Notes: a model not told the origin generated them from the sequence alone. DNA of 8,967 nt from an uncultured bacterium (GCA_905214315.1 CAJMLN010000066.1:1-8967), one strand, 5' to 3'; numbered from the stretch's first letter, positions 1 to 6,697 are shown. Numbers and translations are program-made.

Positions 1-44
1 AAACCATAGACTGTGGGTTAGCAATTCTTTTTTAAAGCAGGTTT

Positions 45-72
45 CCATTTTATACTAATAAATATTATATGG
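45..72 (+). promoter_or_regulatory. Possible promoter and operator of the XRE regulator gene
   Basis: A -10-like TATACT lies at 51-56, but no convincing -35 is visible 16-18 bases upstream. The same stretch is an imperfect inverted repeat: CCATTTTATA (45-54) faces TATTATATGG (63-72), matching at 8 of 10 positions with an 8-base spacer. Small XRE-type repressors often bind dyads over their own -10, so autoregulation is a reasonable inference. The region is very AT-rich, so a dyad of this quality could arise by chance. Confidence 0.25.
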
Positions 73-98
73 AAAAATAGAAGGGGGAATGGATTTTT

Positions 99-431
99 AT
101 GGTAGATATTCGGATAGGAAAACGCATAAAAGAGTGCCGTGAGAAGCTGGGGTTAACACAAGAGCAGTTCTCTGAAAAAACAGGGCTTTCTACAAACTAT
201 ATTTCTACTGTGGAAAGGGGCGCGGCGTTTCCCAGATGTGAAAAATTGATTTTGATTTTAAATGCCCTGGAAGTTCCTGCCGATGCGATTTTTTGTGATG
301 TGGTAAAGGGATCTCAAAGGTACCGGGAAACGATGCTTACGCATGCTCTTGAAGCTTTACCGCTTGAAAAGAGAAAAGATATTTTAGATCTCGTAGAATT
401 TATGGTAAAACAGACAAAAAATGACAAATAA
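99..431 (+). CDS. XRE-family helix-turn-helix transcriptional regulator
   Basis: A cytoplasmic DNA-binding protein of 110 residues. Residues about 5-65 form a Cro/C1-type helix-turn-helix: the opening IGKRIKECREKLGLTQEQFS is the usual first two helices, and TGLSTNYISTVERG holds the recognition helix with the conserved I-S-x-x-E-R-G ending. The tail (about 75-105, around ALEALPLEKRKDILDLVEFM) is predicted helical and resembles the short C-terminal helix of many small clostridial XRE regulators; it may serve dimerisation. The ATG at 99 follows a GGGGG ribosome binding site (83-87) with an 11-base gap. An ATG at 89 is in another frame. The AbrB-type gene follows after about 150 bases with its own promoter, so the two are probably separate units. 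The targets cannot be read from the sequence. It could be a chromosomal regulator or a remnant of a mobile element, but nothing phage-like adjoins it. Confidence 0.9.
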   Translation: MVDIRIGKRIKECREKLGLTQEQFSEKTGLSTNYISTVERGAAFPRCEKLILILNALEVPADAIFCDVVKGSQRYRETMLTHALEALPLEKRKDILDLVEFMVKQTKNDK

Positions 432-494
432 ATTATTTTTTTTAGCAAACCAAATGACATTTAAGTAGTTTTTGCATTTTTTTCTATTTTTTTC

Positions 495-523
495 TTGGTT
501 TTTTAGAATTTGTATGATATACT
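495..523 (+). promoter_or_regulatory. Sigma-A-type promoter of the AbrB-type gene
   Basis: TTGGTT (495-500) and TATACT (518-523) are separated by exactly 17 bases. The -10 lies inside TGTATGATATACT, a form common in clostridial promoters. Transcription would start near 530, leaving a leader of about 54 bases before the ATG at 584. The -35 matches consensus only in its first half. Confidence 0.6.
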
Positions 524-532
524 GTGTACAAG

Positions 533-549
533 CGATTCGGAATCAATCG
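533..549 (+). promoter_or_regulatory. Dyad just downstream of the abrB-type promoter, possible operator
   Basis: GATTC-G-GAATC (534-544) is a perfect 11-base palindrome. An overlapping outer pair, CGATT (533-537) and AATCG (545-549), adds a second possible pairing. It sits at about +3 to +20 relative to the predicted start of transcription, where a bound repressor would block initiation or clearance. Candidate binders are the AbrB-type protein itself or the neighbouring XRE protein. This is inference from position and symmetry only. Confidence 0.3.
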
Positions 550-583
550 TTAATACATATAAAAAAGAGAAGGAGTAGAAAAA

Positions 584-820
584 ATGAATAGCTATAACCG
601 ACAAATAGATTCTTTGGGAAGAGTAGTATTTCCGGCAGAGCTGCTGAGAAGCATTGGCATCCAAAAAGGAGATTTTATTTCTCTTACCAGCCGGGACGGA
701 AAGATCATGGTAGAAACGCAAAGACCAATATGCCGGCTCTGCGGCACTACGGAAGGAGTTAATGCGGATATACCGTTATGTTCTGCCTGCATTACGGCAA
801 TAAAACAACTGAAGGAATAA
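584..820 (+). CDS. AbrB/SpoVT-type transition-state regulator with C-terminal Cys4 motif
   Basis: A 78-residue DNA-binding protein. Residues 6-45 form the swapped-hairpin AbrB fold: RQIDSLGRVVFPAELLRSIG corresponds to the family signature (R-x-x-D-x-L-G-R-V-V-x-P-x-E-L-R). Residues 50-69 hold C50-x2-C53 and C66-x2-C69, a small zinc-ribbon-like tail seen in many short clostridial AbrB proteins in place of the longer C-terminal domain of Bacillus AbrB. Members of this family act as dimers or tetramers on AT-rich promoters during the change from growth to stationary phase; the specific targets here are unknown. AAGGAG (570-575) lies 8 bases before the ATG. The stop is only 6 bases from the end of the convergent tlpA-like gene. 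Zinc binding is inferred from the cysteine spacing. Confidence 0.9.
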   Translation: MNSYNRQIDSLGRVVFPAELLRSIGIQKGDFISLTSRDGKIMVETQRPICRLCGTTEGVNADIPLCSACITAIKQLKE

Positions 821-826
821 AGCATT

Positions 827-1543
827 TTATTTGATTCTGGAAATTCCGTTGATCAGCGCGCTCATACTAAGCGTTCCGGCCTTATAAGCGGTAATATTAC
901 CGTTCCGATCAATAAAATACGTTTGAGGAACTGAAGATATGTGGTATGCTTCCTGTGCCTGGCGGGCACTGTCAAAATAAATGTCAAAGGTGTATCCTTT
1001 TTTCTGTATGAAGGCTTGTGCATCCTTTTGTGAGGTATCAATGGATATCATAAAAAAGTGAATATCGCTGCCGTAGAGATCATAAGCTTGCTGAAAAAAA
1101 TCCATTTCTTCCTGACAGGGGGTGCACCAGCTGGCCCAGAAATTCATAACAATGGGTTTTCCGGCTAAGCTGGAAAGAGCAATCTGTTTGCCTGCGGCGT
1201 TGAATACGGTAAAATCCTGTGTTGTAGAAGGCAGCTGCGAAGAGGAAGTTGGTGCTGCCGTGGGGTCAGGCAGGGAAAGGACAGGCTCTTGGGTCGGCAG
1301 CGGAGGTGCGGTCGCAGGCGGAGTGGTAGAAGGAATGTCCGTAGGTGAGGGAGGAAGCTCTGTTGCAGCCGGTATTTCAGTCTCAATAACTGATGAAGGT
1401 GTGCCGATAGCTGTCGGCGAAGGGGTTTGAAAATAGACCAGCTCATCCTCCGGGGTAGAATAGCTGGAAAGAGAATCATATAAAAGTGCCGATATAATGA
1501 GGAGAGCAGTGAATGCGGAAAAAATAGCGATTGTTTTTTTCAT
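827..1543 (-). CDS. Membrane-anchored TlpA/ResA-like thioredoxin-fold protein with Pro/Thr/Ser stalk
   Basis: A 238-residue protein expected to face outward from the membrane. Residues 4-22 are a hydrophobic N-terminal anchor with no lipobox cysteine. Residues about 38-108 are a low-complexity stalk rich in Pro, Thr, Ser and Ala, likely to cross the cell wall. Residues 110-238 are a TlpA-like redoxin: NFWASWCTPC carries the active pair C140-x-x-C143 (W139-CTPC), and the cis-proline is P206 in SSVPQTYFID. Relatives reduce disulfides in exported proteins (cytochrome c apoprotein, methionine sulfoxide reductase, spore proteins) with electrons from CcdA. The start codon directly follows the ccdA stop (TAAATG on this strand). 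Its ribosome site GGGAGG (1549-1554) lies inside the end of ccdA, so the two are probably translationally coupled. No cytochrome c or msr gene is in the window, so the substrate is unknown. Confidence 0.9.
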   Translation of the reverse strand: MKKTIAIFSAFTALLIISALLYDSLSSYSTPEDELVYFQTPSPTAIGTPSSVIETEIPAATELPPSPTDIPSTTPPATAPPLPTQEPVLSLPDPTAAPTSSSQLPSTTQDFTVFNAAGKQIALSSLAGKPIVMNFWASWCTPCQEEMDFFQQAYDLYGSDIHFFMISIDTSQKDAQAFIQKKGYTFDIYFDSARQAQEAYHISSVPQTYFIDRNGNITAYKAGTLSMSALINGISRIK

Positions 1544-2200
1544 TTATACCTCCCAGGAAAGAAATGAGCCGTTGAACAGACCCAATGCGGTAAGGATGCC
1601 GGTAAGAATCAGAAAAATACCGCAGATGCGTTCTGTCGCGATGCGGTGCTTCTGTATGGAAGAGAACACGGAAAAGATGCTGTCGGTAAGCAGCGCGGCT
1701 AAAACAAAGGGAAGCCCCAAGCCTAAGGAATAGGTAAAAAGCAGAAGGATTCCCCGGCCCAGGCTTGCGGCGTTGGCGGCAAGCATCAGAGCCGAACCCA
1801 GAAATGCGCCGGTGCAGGGCGTAAGGGCAAGGGAAAAGACAATTCCCAGCAGAAAACAGGAGAATACGGAACTTATTTTTATATTTTGAAAGGAAAAACC
1901 GGGCGAAGGTAAATGGATAACATTTAAGACCGAAAGGCCGTAGAGGCAGATAATGATTCCTAATATAATATTGAGGATCGTTTTATATTTGGTGAAGAAA
2001 GCACCGACGGTTCCTGCAAAAGCGCCCAGAATCACAAAAACAAGGCAAAAACCCGCAACGAACAGCAGCGAGCATGCCAGTGCGCGGCCGCGGGTATTTT
2101 TGCTTCCTGCAAAATAGGAAACGTATACAGGCACCAGCGGCAGCGTGCAGGGCGAAATAAAAGAGAGAATTCCTTCCAAAAAAGTAATAAACCAACTCAT
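1544..2200 (-). CDS. ccdA: CcdA-family transmembrane thiol-disulfide carrier
   Basis: A 218-residue integral membrane protein of the CcdA/DsbD-beta family, which carries electrons from cytoplasmic thioredoxin to an extracytoplasmic thioredoxin-like partner. It has about six hydrophobic segments (roughly residues 5-30, 40-64, 73-93, 112-140, 150-170, 190-212). The two redox cysteines are C18 in FISPCTLPLVPVY and C129 in LALTPCTGAFLGS; these are the paired P-C-T motifs of the family, in the pseudo-symmetric positions expected. Length is normal for the single-domain form. It lies 59 bases after cca and abuts the TlpA-like gene, its obvious partner. A GGAAG site lies about 9 bases before the ATG. 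In an anaerobe lacking visible cytochrome c genes, a role in repairing or reducing secreted proteins is more likely than cytochrome maturation, but that is inference. Confidence 0.92.
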   Translation of the reverse strand: MSWFITFLEGILSFISPCTLPLVPVYVSYFAGSKNTRGRALACSLLFVAGFCLVFVILGAFAGTVGAFFTKYKTILNIILGIIICLYGLSVLNVIHLPSPGFSFQNIKISSVFSCFLLGIVFSLALTPCTGAFLGSALMLAANAASLGRGILLLFTYSLGLGLPFVLAALLTDSIFSVFSSIQKHRIATERICGIFLILTGILTALGLFNGSFLSWEV

Positions 2201-2259
2201 TTTAAAAGCTTCCTTTTTTTATGGGTTGGTTTTAGTATTTCCTGTTTTTGCCGAAAATA

Positions 2260-3426
2260 TTATTTTTGACGGAGATACAGCAGTAATTTTTCTTTTTTGT
2301 TTTCGCATTTCCCCTCTGCGGCGGCTTCCAGCAGGGTTAAAAGCGCGCATTTGATCGCGCGCCCCTTATAGCCGACGGCCTTGAGATCGTCGCCCCGAAG
2401 GTCCAGCTCCTGCAGCGAGCAGCAGCCGCCGGCGGCAAGTGCCGCTGTTTTGCGTGCGGCGGGCTCCAGCTTGCCGCAGGAGATGAAGAATTCCACCAGC
2501 AGCAAGGCGTTTTCTTTTCCCAAGCGGCACATAAGGCGGGCAAGATCCGGCCGGGAATTCTCCGGTACTGCGTTTTGATTTTCCAGGAGAATGTGTATTT
2601 TCTTCTTCAGAATATTTTCAATCTTTGCCTGTGCCAGCTCTTTTTCAAAGTCCGTATACGTTAAAAGATGCGCAAGCGCTAATTCTATACGGCAGTCCGA
2701 GGCGCTGATGCAGCCGCAGATCCGCTCCCATTGCTGTCCGGAGCAGGCAAGCGAGGGAAATATAGCTTTAAAAACAGGAAAGGTCCGGCGCATAATGTCC
2801 CCGGCATTGGGAAGGGAAAGCATTTTTTTCAGCTCCGCCGCAATGCGTTCACGGGCAATACAGCTTAAACTGCCGGCAAGCGTGTTGGCTGCGGCAAGAG
2901 TCTGCTGTTCCATAGTAAACCCCTCTGCCGAGGCAAAGCGTATTCCACGGAGAATCCGCAGCGCGTCCTCGGAAAAGCGCTTCTGCGCATCACCCACGCA
3001 GCGGATTTTTCTTTTTGCCAGATCTTCCTTCCCGCCGAAAAAATCATAGATATTTTTGGCCCGATCCATAGCCATGGCGTTTACGGTAAAGTCGCGGCGG
3101 GCCAGATCGGCTATCAGAGACTGCGTAAAATAAACGGCCTCCGGGTGACGGTGATCCGGGTAGTCGCCGTCGGTGCGGTAGGTGGTGATTTCAATCGGCT
3201 CATTATCTATCAGAACGGTTACGGTTCCGTGCTTTAAACCGGTTGTAATCCGTTTGAAACCTGAAAAGCAGCCTAAGATCTCCTCCGGCAGCGCGTTCGT
3301 GGTCAGATCCCAGTCATGCGGTGTTTTTTTCAGCAGAATATCGCGGACGCAGCCGCCTACGGCAAAAGCTTCAAACCCGGCGGCCTCTAATCGGTTCATG
3401 GCGGTTAAAACAGCGGCAGGCAGCAT
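2260..3426 (-). CDS. cca: CCA tRNA nucleotidyltransferase (class II)
   Basis: A 388-residue cytoplasmic enzyme that builds or repairs the 3'-terminal CCA of tRNAs from CTP and ATP without a nucleic acid template. Motif A is present as GG24-25-x2-R28-D29 followed by the metal-binding pair D38-W-D40 and LTTNA. Motif B is seen as RRDFTVNAM (110-118), and the DAxxRFxEDxLRxLR region (146-160) includes E153-D154-x2-R157. A further conserved element is RERIAAE (192-198). The C-terminal half is helical and divergent, as usual. Slightly shorter than many firmicute relatives; no HD domain is apparent. AAGGAG lies about 8 to 10 bases before the ATG. The -10-like TATGAT (complement of 3461-3466) has no good -35, so transcription may come partly from upstream. 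A C-only or A-only adding enzyme cannot be excluded from motifs alone. Confidence 0.93.
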   Translation of the reverse strand: MLPAAVLTAMNRLEAAGFEAFAVGGCVRDILLKKTPHDWDLTTNALPEEILGCFSGFKRITTGLKHGTVTVLIDNEPIEITTYRTDGDYPDHRHPEAVYFTQSLIADLARRDFTVNAMAMDRAKNIYDFFGGKEDLAKRKIRCVGDAQKRFSEDALRILRGIRFASAEGFTMEQQTLAAANTLAGSLSCIARERIAAELKKMLSLPNAGDIMRRTFPVFKAIFPSLACSGQQWERICGCISASDCRIELALAHLLTYTDFEKELAQAKIENILKKKIHILLENQNAVPENSRPDLARLMCRLGKENALLLVEFFISCGKLEPAARKTAALAAGGCCSLQELDLRGDDLKAVGYKGRAIKCALLTLLEAAAEGKCENKKEKLLLYLRQK

Positions 3427-3497
3427 AAAACGATCTCTCCTTCACATATATGCAATAAGTATCATACGTGCATATTAATAAAAATATAGGATTTATC

Positions 3498-3821
3498 CTA
3501 AAAAAGCTCGCGCAGCTTGTCTAAAAATGCTTCTTCTCCGAAGGTGTTGAGTTTGAAAAACAGCGCCTGACTTCCGCCGGCGGTAATTGCGGAAAGGTGA
3601 ATCACGCCGTTTGCCTGAAACAGCGTTACGCTGAGGCTGACCCGGTTGCCGCCGGTATAGCTGTACCGTTCAAATACGCGCACGCTGCACCGCGCGTCTG
3701 TGCCGATGAAATCACTGCTGTCCTCCAGGCTGGCCGACGTGCTGCCCTGCAGGATTCCCGTTTCGATTTTTTTTATCAAGGCATCAAAGCTGCCGGTAAA
3801 GGTCTGTTCCCATTTTGCCAT
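3498..3821 (-). CDS. Small DUF6054-like protein of unknown function
   Basis: A 107-residue cytoplasmic protein, beginning MAKWEQTFTG and ending FLDKLRELF, with no signal peptide or membrane segment. It looks like a compact alpha/beta protein: a predicted helix (about 11-22, FDALIKKIETGI), then strands through RCSVRVFERYSYTGGNRVSLSV and an SAITAGGSQALFF segment. I recall the pattern (TFTGxFD, SASLED, RVxERYSxTGGNRVSL, AITxGGSQ, NTFGEEAFL) from the uncharacterised DUF6054 family of Firmicutes; this assignment is from memory. The start at 3821 is preferred over an in-frame ATG at 3878 because the predicted promoter (3849-3878) covers the latter and a GGGGGA ribosome site precedes 3821. It lies 71 bases upstream of cca on the same strand and may be partly co-transcribed. 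No function can be assigned. Confidence 0.85.
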   Translation of the reverse strand: MAKWEQTFTGSFDALIKKIETGILQGSTSASLEDSSDFIGTDARCSVRVFERYSYTGGNRVSLSVTLFQANGVIHLSAITAGGSQALFFKLNTFGEEAFLDKLRELF

Positions 3822-3848
3822 GAAAAGATCCCCCAGATTTTTTATTTT

Positions 3849-3878
3849 ATTATACAACAGTTTTTCATGGTTTGTCAT
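3849..3878 (-). promoter_or_regulatory. Promoter of the DUF6054-like gene
   Basis: On the minus strand, ATGACA (complement of 3873-3878) and a perfect TATAAT (complement of 3849-3854) are 18 bases apart. Transcription would start near 3842, about 20 bases before the ATG at 3821. This placement is the main reason to reject the longer reading frame that starts inside the -35 box. Confidence 0.65.
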
Positions 3879-3958
3879 TTTGTTTTTTACGGGTTGCGAA
3901 ATCGAATATGTTTAAAAAAAATAAGAAGGGAATTTATAAAAGTTTTTTTATTTTAGTA

Positions 3959-3987
3959 TTGAAATTGCGGTATGAATGTGGTATAGT
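3959..3987 (+). promoter_or_regulatory. Promoter of the GH99-like/apt operon
   Basis: TTGAAA (3959-3964) and TATAGT (3982-3987) are separated by 17 bases, close to sigma-A consensus. The start of transcription would fall near 3994, giving a leader of about 27 bases with GGAGG at 4007-4011. No operator-like dyad is obvious, so constitutive expression is plausible. Confidence 0.7.
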
Positions 3988-4020
3988 TTTATGTGAAATT
4001 TATTTTGGAGGCTGATTCTT

Positions 4021-5184
4021 ATGTATAATATAAAATTTGCCGATTATGTTCCGGAGCCGGATGTTGTTTCAAGCGATTATTATATTGCCTGTCATTATTA
4101 TCCCGGCTGGGCGGTAAAGAGCAACGGATATTCCGGCTTTAAGAAGATCGTGGATTTTCCGGAGCGCACGCCGCTGATCGGCTACTATGACGAGGCAAAC
4201 CCCGAGGTGACGGACTGGGAGATCAAATGGGCGCGGGAGCACGGCATCAACTGCTTTATTTACTGCTGGTACCGCAATAAGGATAACGTAGGCCATCCGC
4301 TTACGGACAAGTCGCTGTTTCTGGCGCATCAGATCGACAGCGGTCTGAAGAATGCCAGATATAAGAACCTGATGGATTTTGCTATTATGTGGGAGGGCGA
4401 TAACGCTGGCGTGGCCGAGGATAAGCATGACCTGGTGGATCATCTGCTGCCCTTCTGGGTGGAAAATTATTTTACCCAGCCCAATTATTTAAAAATCGAC
4501 AATAAGCCGGTACTGTTTGTGTACGACTATTCCCAGCACATCATCAACCAGATGGGCGGCCCGGAAAAGCTGAAAGAGGCGCTGGACGCCTGCCGGGAGA
4601 AAATCAGGGAATATGGGTTTGACGGGATGATCTTCCAGGTAGAGCACCGCTATGACAATTGGGAGATTCTGAAAAATTACAAGGATGCGAGCTTTGAGCA
4701 GACATTTGCCTACTGCTGGCATACGCTGCAGTCGCTGCCTACCCAGGAGGAGGTATTGGAGCGGCAGATGTATTTGATGAAGAATCATCTGGAATTTGAT
4801 CCGTACTTTACGATTCTTACCTGCTCGCAGTCCTGGGATCCGTACCCGTGGTGGCGCTTCAATGAAGAGCGCATGAAGCATATCATCCGATGGAAGCTTA
4901 CGCCGAAAAACTGGCGCACGCTGCTGGAACAGGTGAAGGGGCTGGCCGATTCCATGCCGGACGGCGCGCTGGGAAAGCGGTTTATTATGATGGATAACTG
5001 GAACGAATGGGGCGAGGGGCATTATATCGCGCCGCATCTTTCCGGCGGCTTCCAGTATCTGCAGGCCATCCGCGAAGTGTTTACCAAACGCGACAATCTG
5101 CCGGATTACCGGCTGCCGCAGGAGCTTGGCCTGGGACCGTATGATAAAAATATTGATTTAAATGCGGAGCTGCCCGAGGACTGA
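4021..5184 (+). CDS. GH99/WbsX-like glycan-active protein
   Basis: A 387-residue protein without signal peptide or membrane segment, so probably cytoplasmic. The whole length reads as one (beta/alpha)8-type domain of the GH99-like/WbsX group: an early CHYYPGW (24-30), GINCFIYCWYR (75-85), a middle KPVLFVYDY (162-170), and the hallmark NWNEWGEGHYIAP (326-338). In GH99 endo-alpha-mannosidases the two catalytic carboxylates lie three residues apart in such a WNEWxE motif; here they would be E329 and E332. WbsX-like relatives occur in polysaccharide gene clusters and are mostly uncharacterised, so the reaction (hydrolysis of an alpha-mannoside-like bond, or a role in glycan assembly) is uncertain. 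The ATG follows GGAGG with a 9-base gap. It is first in an operon with apt (12-base gap). No transporter or sugar kinase adjoins it, so the substrate cannot be inferred from context. Confidence 0.85.
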   Translation: MYNIKFADYVPEPDVVSSDYYIACHYYPGWAVKSNGYSGFKKIVDFPERTPLIGYYDEANPEVTDWEIKWAREHGINCFIYCWYRNKDNVGHPLTDKSLFLAHQIDSGLKNARYKNLMDFAIMWEGDNAGVAEDKHDLVDHLLPFWVENYFTQPNYLKIDNKPVLFVYDYSQHIINQMGGPEKLKEALDACREKIREYGFDGMIFQVEHRYDNWEILKNYKDASFEQTFAYCWHTLQSLPTQEEVLERQMYLMKNHLEFDPYFTILTCSQSWDPYPWWRFNEERMKHIIRWKLTPKNWRTLLEQVKGLADSMPDGALGKRFIMMDNWNEWGEGHYIAPHLSGGFQYLQAIREVFTKRDNLPDYRLPQELGLGPYDKNIDLNAELPED

Positions 5185-5196
5185 TAGGAGAACAAA

Positions 5197-5724
5197 ATGA
5201 AAAAAACAATTGCGGATTATGTGGTAAGTATTCCGGATTTTCCGGAAAAGGGAATTATTTTCCGGGATATTACATCTGTTTTGCAGGATGCGGAAGGGTT
5301 CCAGCTTGCTGTGGAGAAAATGGCAGAGCTGCTGGAGAATGTGGATTTTGATGTGATTGCGGGAACGGAATCCCGCGGGTTCATCTTTGGCGCGCCGATT
5401 GCCTATAAGCTGAAAAAGCCCTTTGTGCCTGTGCGGAAAAAAGGCAAGCTTCCCCGGGAGACGGTTTCCAAAACCTATGCGTTGGAATACGGCACGGCGG
5501 AAATTGAGATTCATAAGGACGCGATAGCTCCGGGGCAGAGGGTTGTGATCATTGACGATCTGATTGCCACCGGCGGCACGGTAAAGGCCTGCGCGGAGCT
5601 GATTGAAGAACTGGGAGGCACGGTGGAAAAAATGGTGTTTTTAATCGAGCTTTCCGATTTAGGCGGCAGAGACCTGCTGAAGGGGTACGATGTTGCAAGC
5701 GTGATTCAGTATTCGGGCGCTTAA
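5197..5724 (+). CDS. apt: Adenine phosphoribosyltransferase
   Basis: A 175-residue cytoplasmic purine-salvage enzyme converting adenine and PRPP to AMP and pyrophosphate. Length is typical. The opening IPDFPEKGIIFRDIT (12-26) is the family's base-binding start; AGTESRGFIFGAPIA (55-69) follows; RKKGKLPRE (80-88) lies in the flexible catalytic loop; and the PRPP-binding signature VVIIDDLIATGGT (116-128) contains the paired acids D120-D121. All key positions are intact. AGGAG (5186-5190) overlaps the region right after the upstream stop, 6 bases before the ATG, so it is likely co-transcribed with the GH99-like gene. In many Firmicutes apt sits near recJ or relA; those partners are absent here. 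A strong terminator follows at 5755-5788. Confidence 0.97.
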   Translation: MKKTIADYVVSIPDFPEKGIIFRDITSVLQDAEGFQLAVEKMAELLENVDFDVIAGTESRGFIFGAPIAYKLKKPFVPVRKKGKLPRETVSKTYALEYGTAEIEIHKDAIAPGQRVVIIDDLIATGGTVKACAELIEELGGTVEKMVFLIELSDLGGRDLLKGYDVASVIQYSGA

Positions 5725-5754
5725 ATAAAAAAATTTTTCGCAAAATACAGAATA

Positions 5755-5788
5755 TAAAAAAGACCTGCTCTGGCACAGGTCTTTTTTT
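5755..5788. terminator. Bidirectional intrinsic terminator between apt and the araC-type gene
   Basis: AGACCTG (5761-5767) pairs perfectly with CAGGTCT (5776-5782) around an 8-base loop. It is flanked by an A-run on the left and T7 on the right, which can extend the stem. On the plus strand the T-tract ends apt transcripts. On the minus strand the complementary A-run gives a U-tract, so the same hairpin can end the convergent regulator transcript. Confidence 0.9.
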
Positions 5789-5839
5789 GTTGGGGCATTG
5801 TACTAAATTTTCCGGAGCTGCTGTTTTTTAAGGAGCTTT

Positions 5840-6622
5840 TTACTGCCGGAATTTTAGCCGGTATTGCTTGGGCGTGATGCCGGTAACGGCTTTGAATTGC
5901 CGGATCAGGTGATATTCGTTGGAATATCCGCAAAGGCGGCAGAGCTCGCTGACCGAGAGCTCGCGGGTTTCCAGCAGCTCCCGGGCTTTTTCTATCCGGC
6001 ACAGGATCAGATCCTGCGCAGGGCTGATGCCGAAGATCGCTCGGTACTGTGGATAGAACCAGGAGGGACTGATGGCGGCCTCCTCGGCCATTCTTTTTAC
6101 GTTCCATTCCTCCTGCAGGGAGCGCATCATTTTCATGCGCAGCTGCCGCAGCCGTTTCTCCGTTTGAAAATCAACCGATACGGCGGGTTTATTTTCAGTA
6201 AGGGAACGGGAAACGGTAAGAAAGAGCAGGGAGAGCTTGACCTGAACCGCGTCGGAATAAAAAGCCCGCCCGGCGGAAAATTCGTTTTCAAGATCATGTA
6301 CAATCGCGGTGATTTCCGCGGGGTTTTTGGGATAATACAGCGTGTCGGGAGCCAGAAGGAAACGGTGCATCAGGCCGGCAACATCGCCGGTAAGGTGCAT
6401 CCAGTCGTGTACAAGCTCGCCCTGCACCTGAAACCACTGGGGCGTGTGCGGCGGCAGAACATGAAAGGCATGGGGGCGGGTAAGCAGCTTCCGGCCCCGA
6501 TGCAGCAGCAGTAAGGGATCCCGGTAGTGCAGAAGAATATATTCCTCCGAGCCACGCGGGCGGTCCAGAATAACGCCGTCGGCTTCGGGCCAGGCGTGGC
6601 GGATTCGGGTAATCTCTATCAT
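5840..6622 (-). CDS. AraC-family transcriptional regulator
   Basis: A 260-residue one-component regulator. Residues about 10-95 form a cupin-like ligand-binding half (including LLTRPHAFHVLPPHTPQWF, 46-64). Residues about 157-258 are the AraC/XylS DNA-binding domain with two helix-turn-helix units: the first around WNVKRMAEEAAISPSWFY (173-190), continuing through FGISPAQDLILCRIEKARELL; the second around LSVSELCRLCGYSNEYHLIR (222-241), ending in the signature FKAVTGITPKQYR (243-255). The gene is divergent from the GH2 gene, so it probably senses a sugar or glycoside and activates that gene; this is inferred from context. AGGAGG lies about 7 bases before the ATG. Its own promoter has consensus -35 and -10 boxes, suggesting steady expression. 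Transcription ends at the shared hairpin with apt. Confidence 0.93.
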   Translation of the reverse strand: MIEITRIRHAWPEADGVILDRPRGSEEYILLHYRDPLLLLHRGRKLLTRPHAFHVLPPHTPQWFQVQGELVHDWMHLTGDVAGLMHRFLLAPDTLYYPKNPAEITAIVHDLENEFSAGRAFYSDAVQVKLSLLFLTVSRSLTENKPAVSVDFQTEKRLRQLRMKMMRSLQEEWNVKRMAEEAAISPSWFYPQYRAIFGISPAQDLILCRIEKARELLETRELSVSELCRLCGYSNEYHLIRQFKAVTGITPKQYRLKFRQ

Positions 6623-6648
6623 AAAAGCACCTCCTGCAGGATATTTTT

Positions 6649-6677
6649 ATTATAGTAAAGACAATAGAAAATGTCAA
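6649..6677 (-). promoter_or_regulatory. Consensus promoter of the AraC-family regulator
   Basis: Reading the minus strand, a perfect TTGACA (complement of 6672-6677) is followed after exactly 17 bases by a perfect TATAAT (complement of 6649-6654). Transcription would start near 6642, about 20 bases before the ATG at 6622. This is the best promoter in the window. Confidence 0.85.
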
Positions 6678-6697
6678 TTTTTCCGTACGATTTTATC

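Noticed and set aside
1122..1430. A 102-codon plus-strand frame rich in Gly, Val and Ser, resembling a repeat protein.
   Set aside because: It is the antisense image of the Pro/Thr/Ser stalk of the TlpA-like protein, which explains its composition.
3487..3500. A small hairpin, TAGGA-TTTA-TCCTA, at the end of the DUF6054-like gene.
   Set aside because: Five AT-rich pairs make a very weak stem; I would not call it a terminator.
3822..3878. An N-terminal extension (MTNHEK...) of the DUF6054-like protein.
   Set aside because: The predicted -35 and -10 boxes fall inside it, and a better ribosome site precedes the ATG at 3821.
4489..5037. A 182-codon open frame on the minus strand inside the GH99-like gene.
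   Set aside because: It lies wholly opposite a gene with clear family motifs, has no ribosome site or recognisable domain, and is rich in the Arg/Pro/Leu mix typical of antisense frames over GC-rich coding sequence.
5864..6514. A 216-codon open frame on the plus strand opposite the AraC-family gene.
   Set aside because: The minus-strand frame has two intact helix-turn-helix units and a consensus promoter; the plus frame has neither a known fold nor a start signal.
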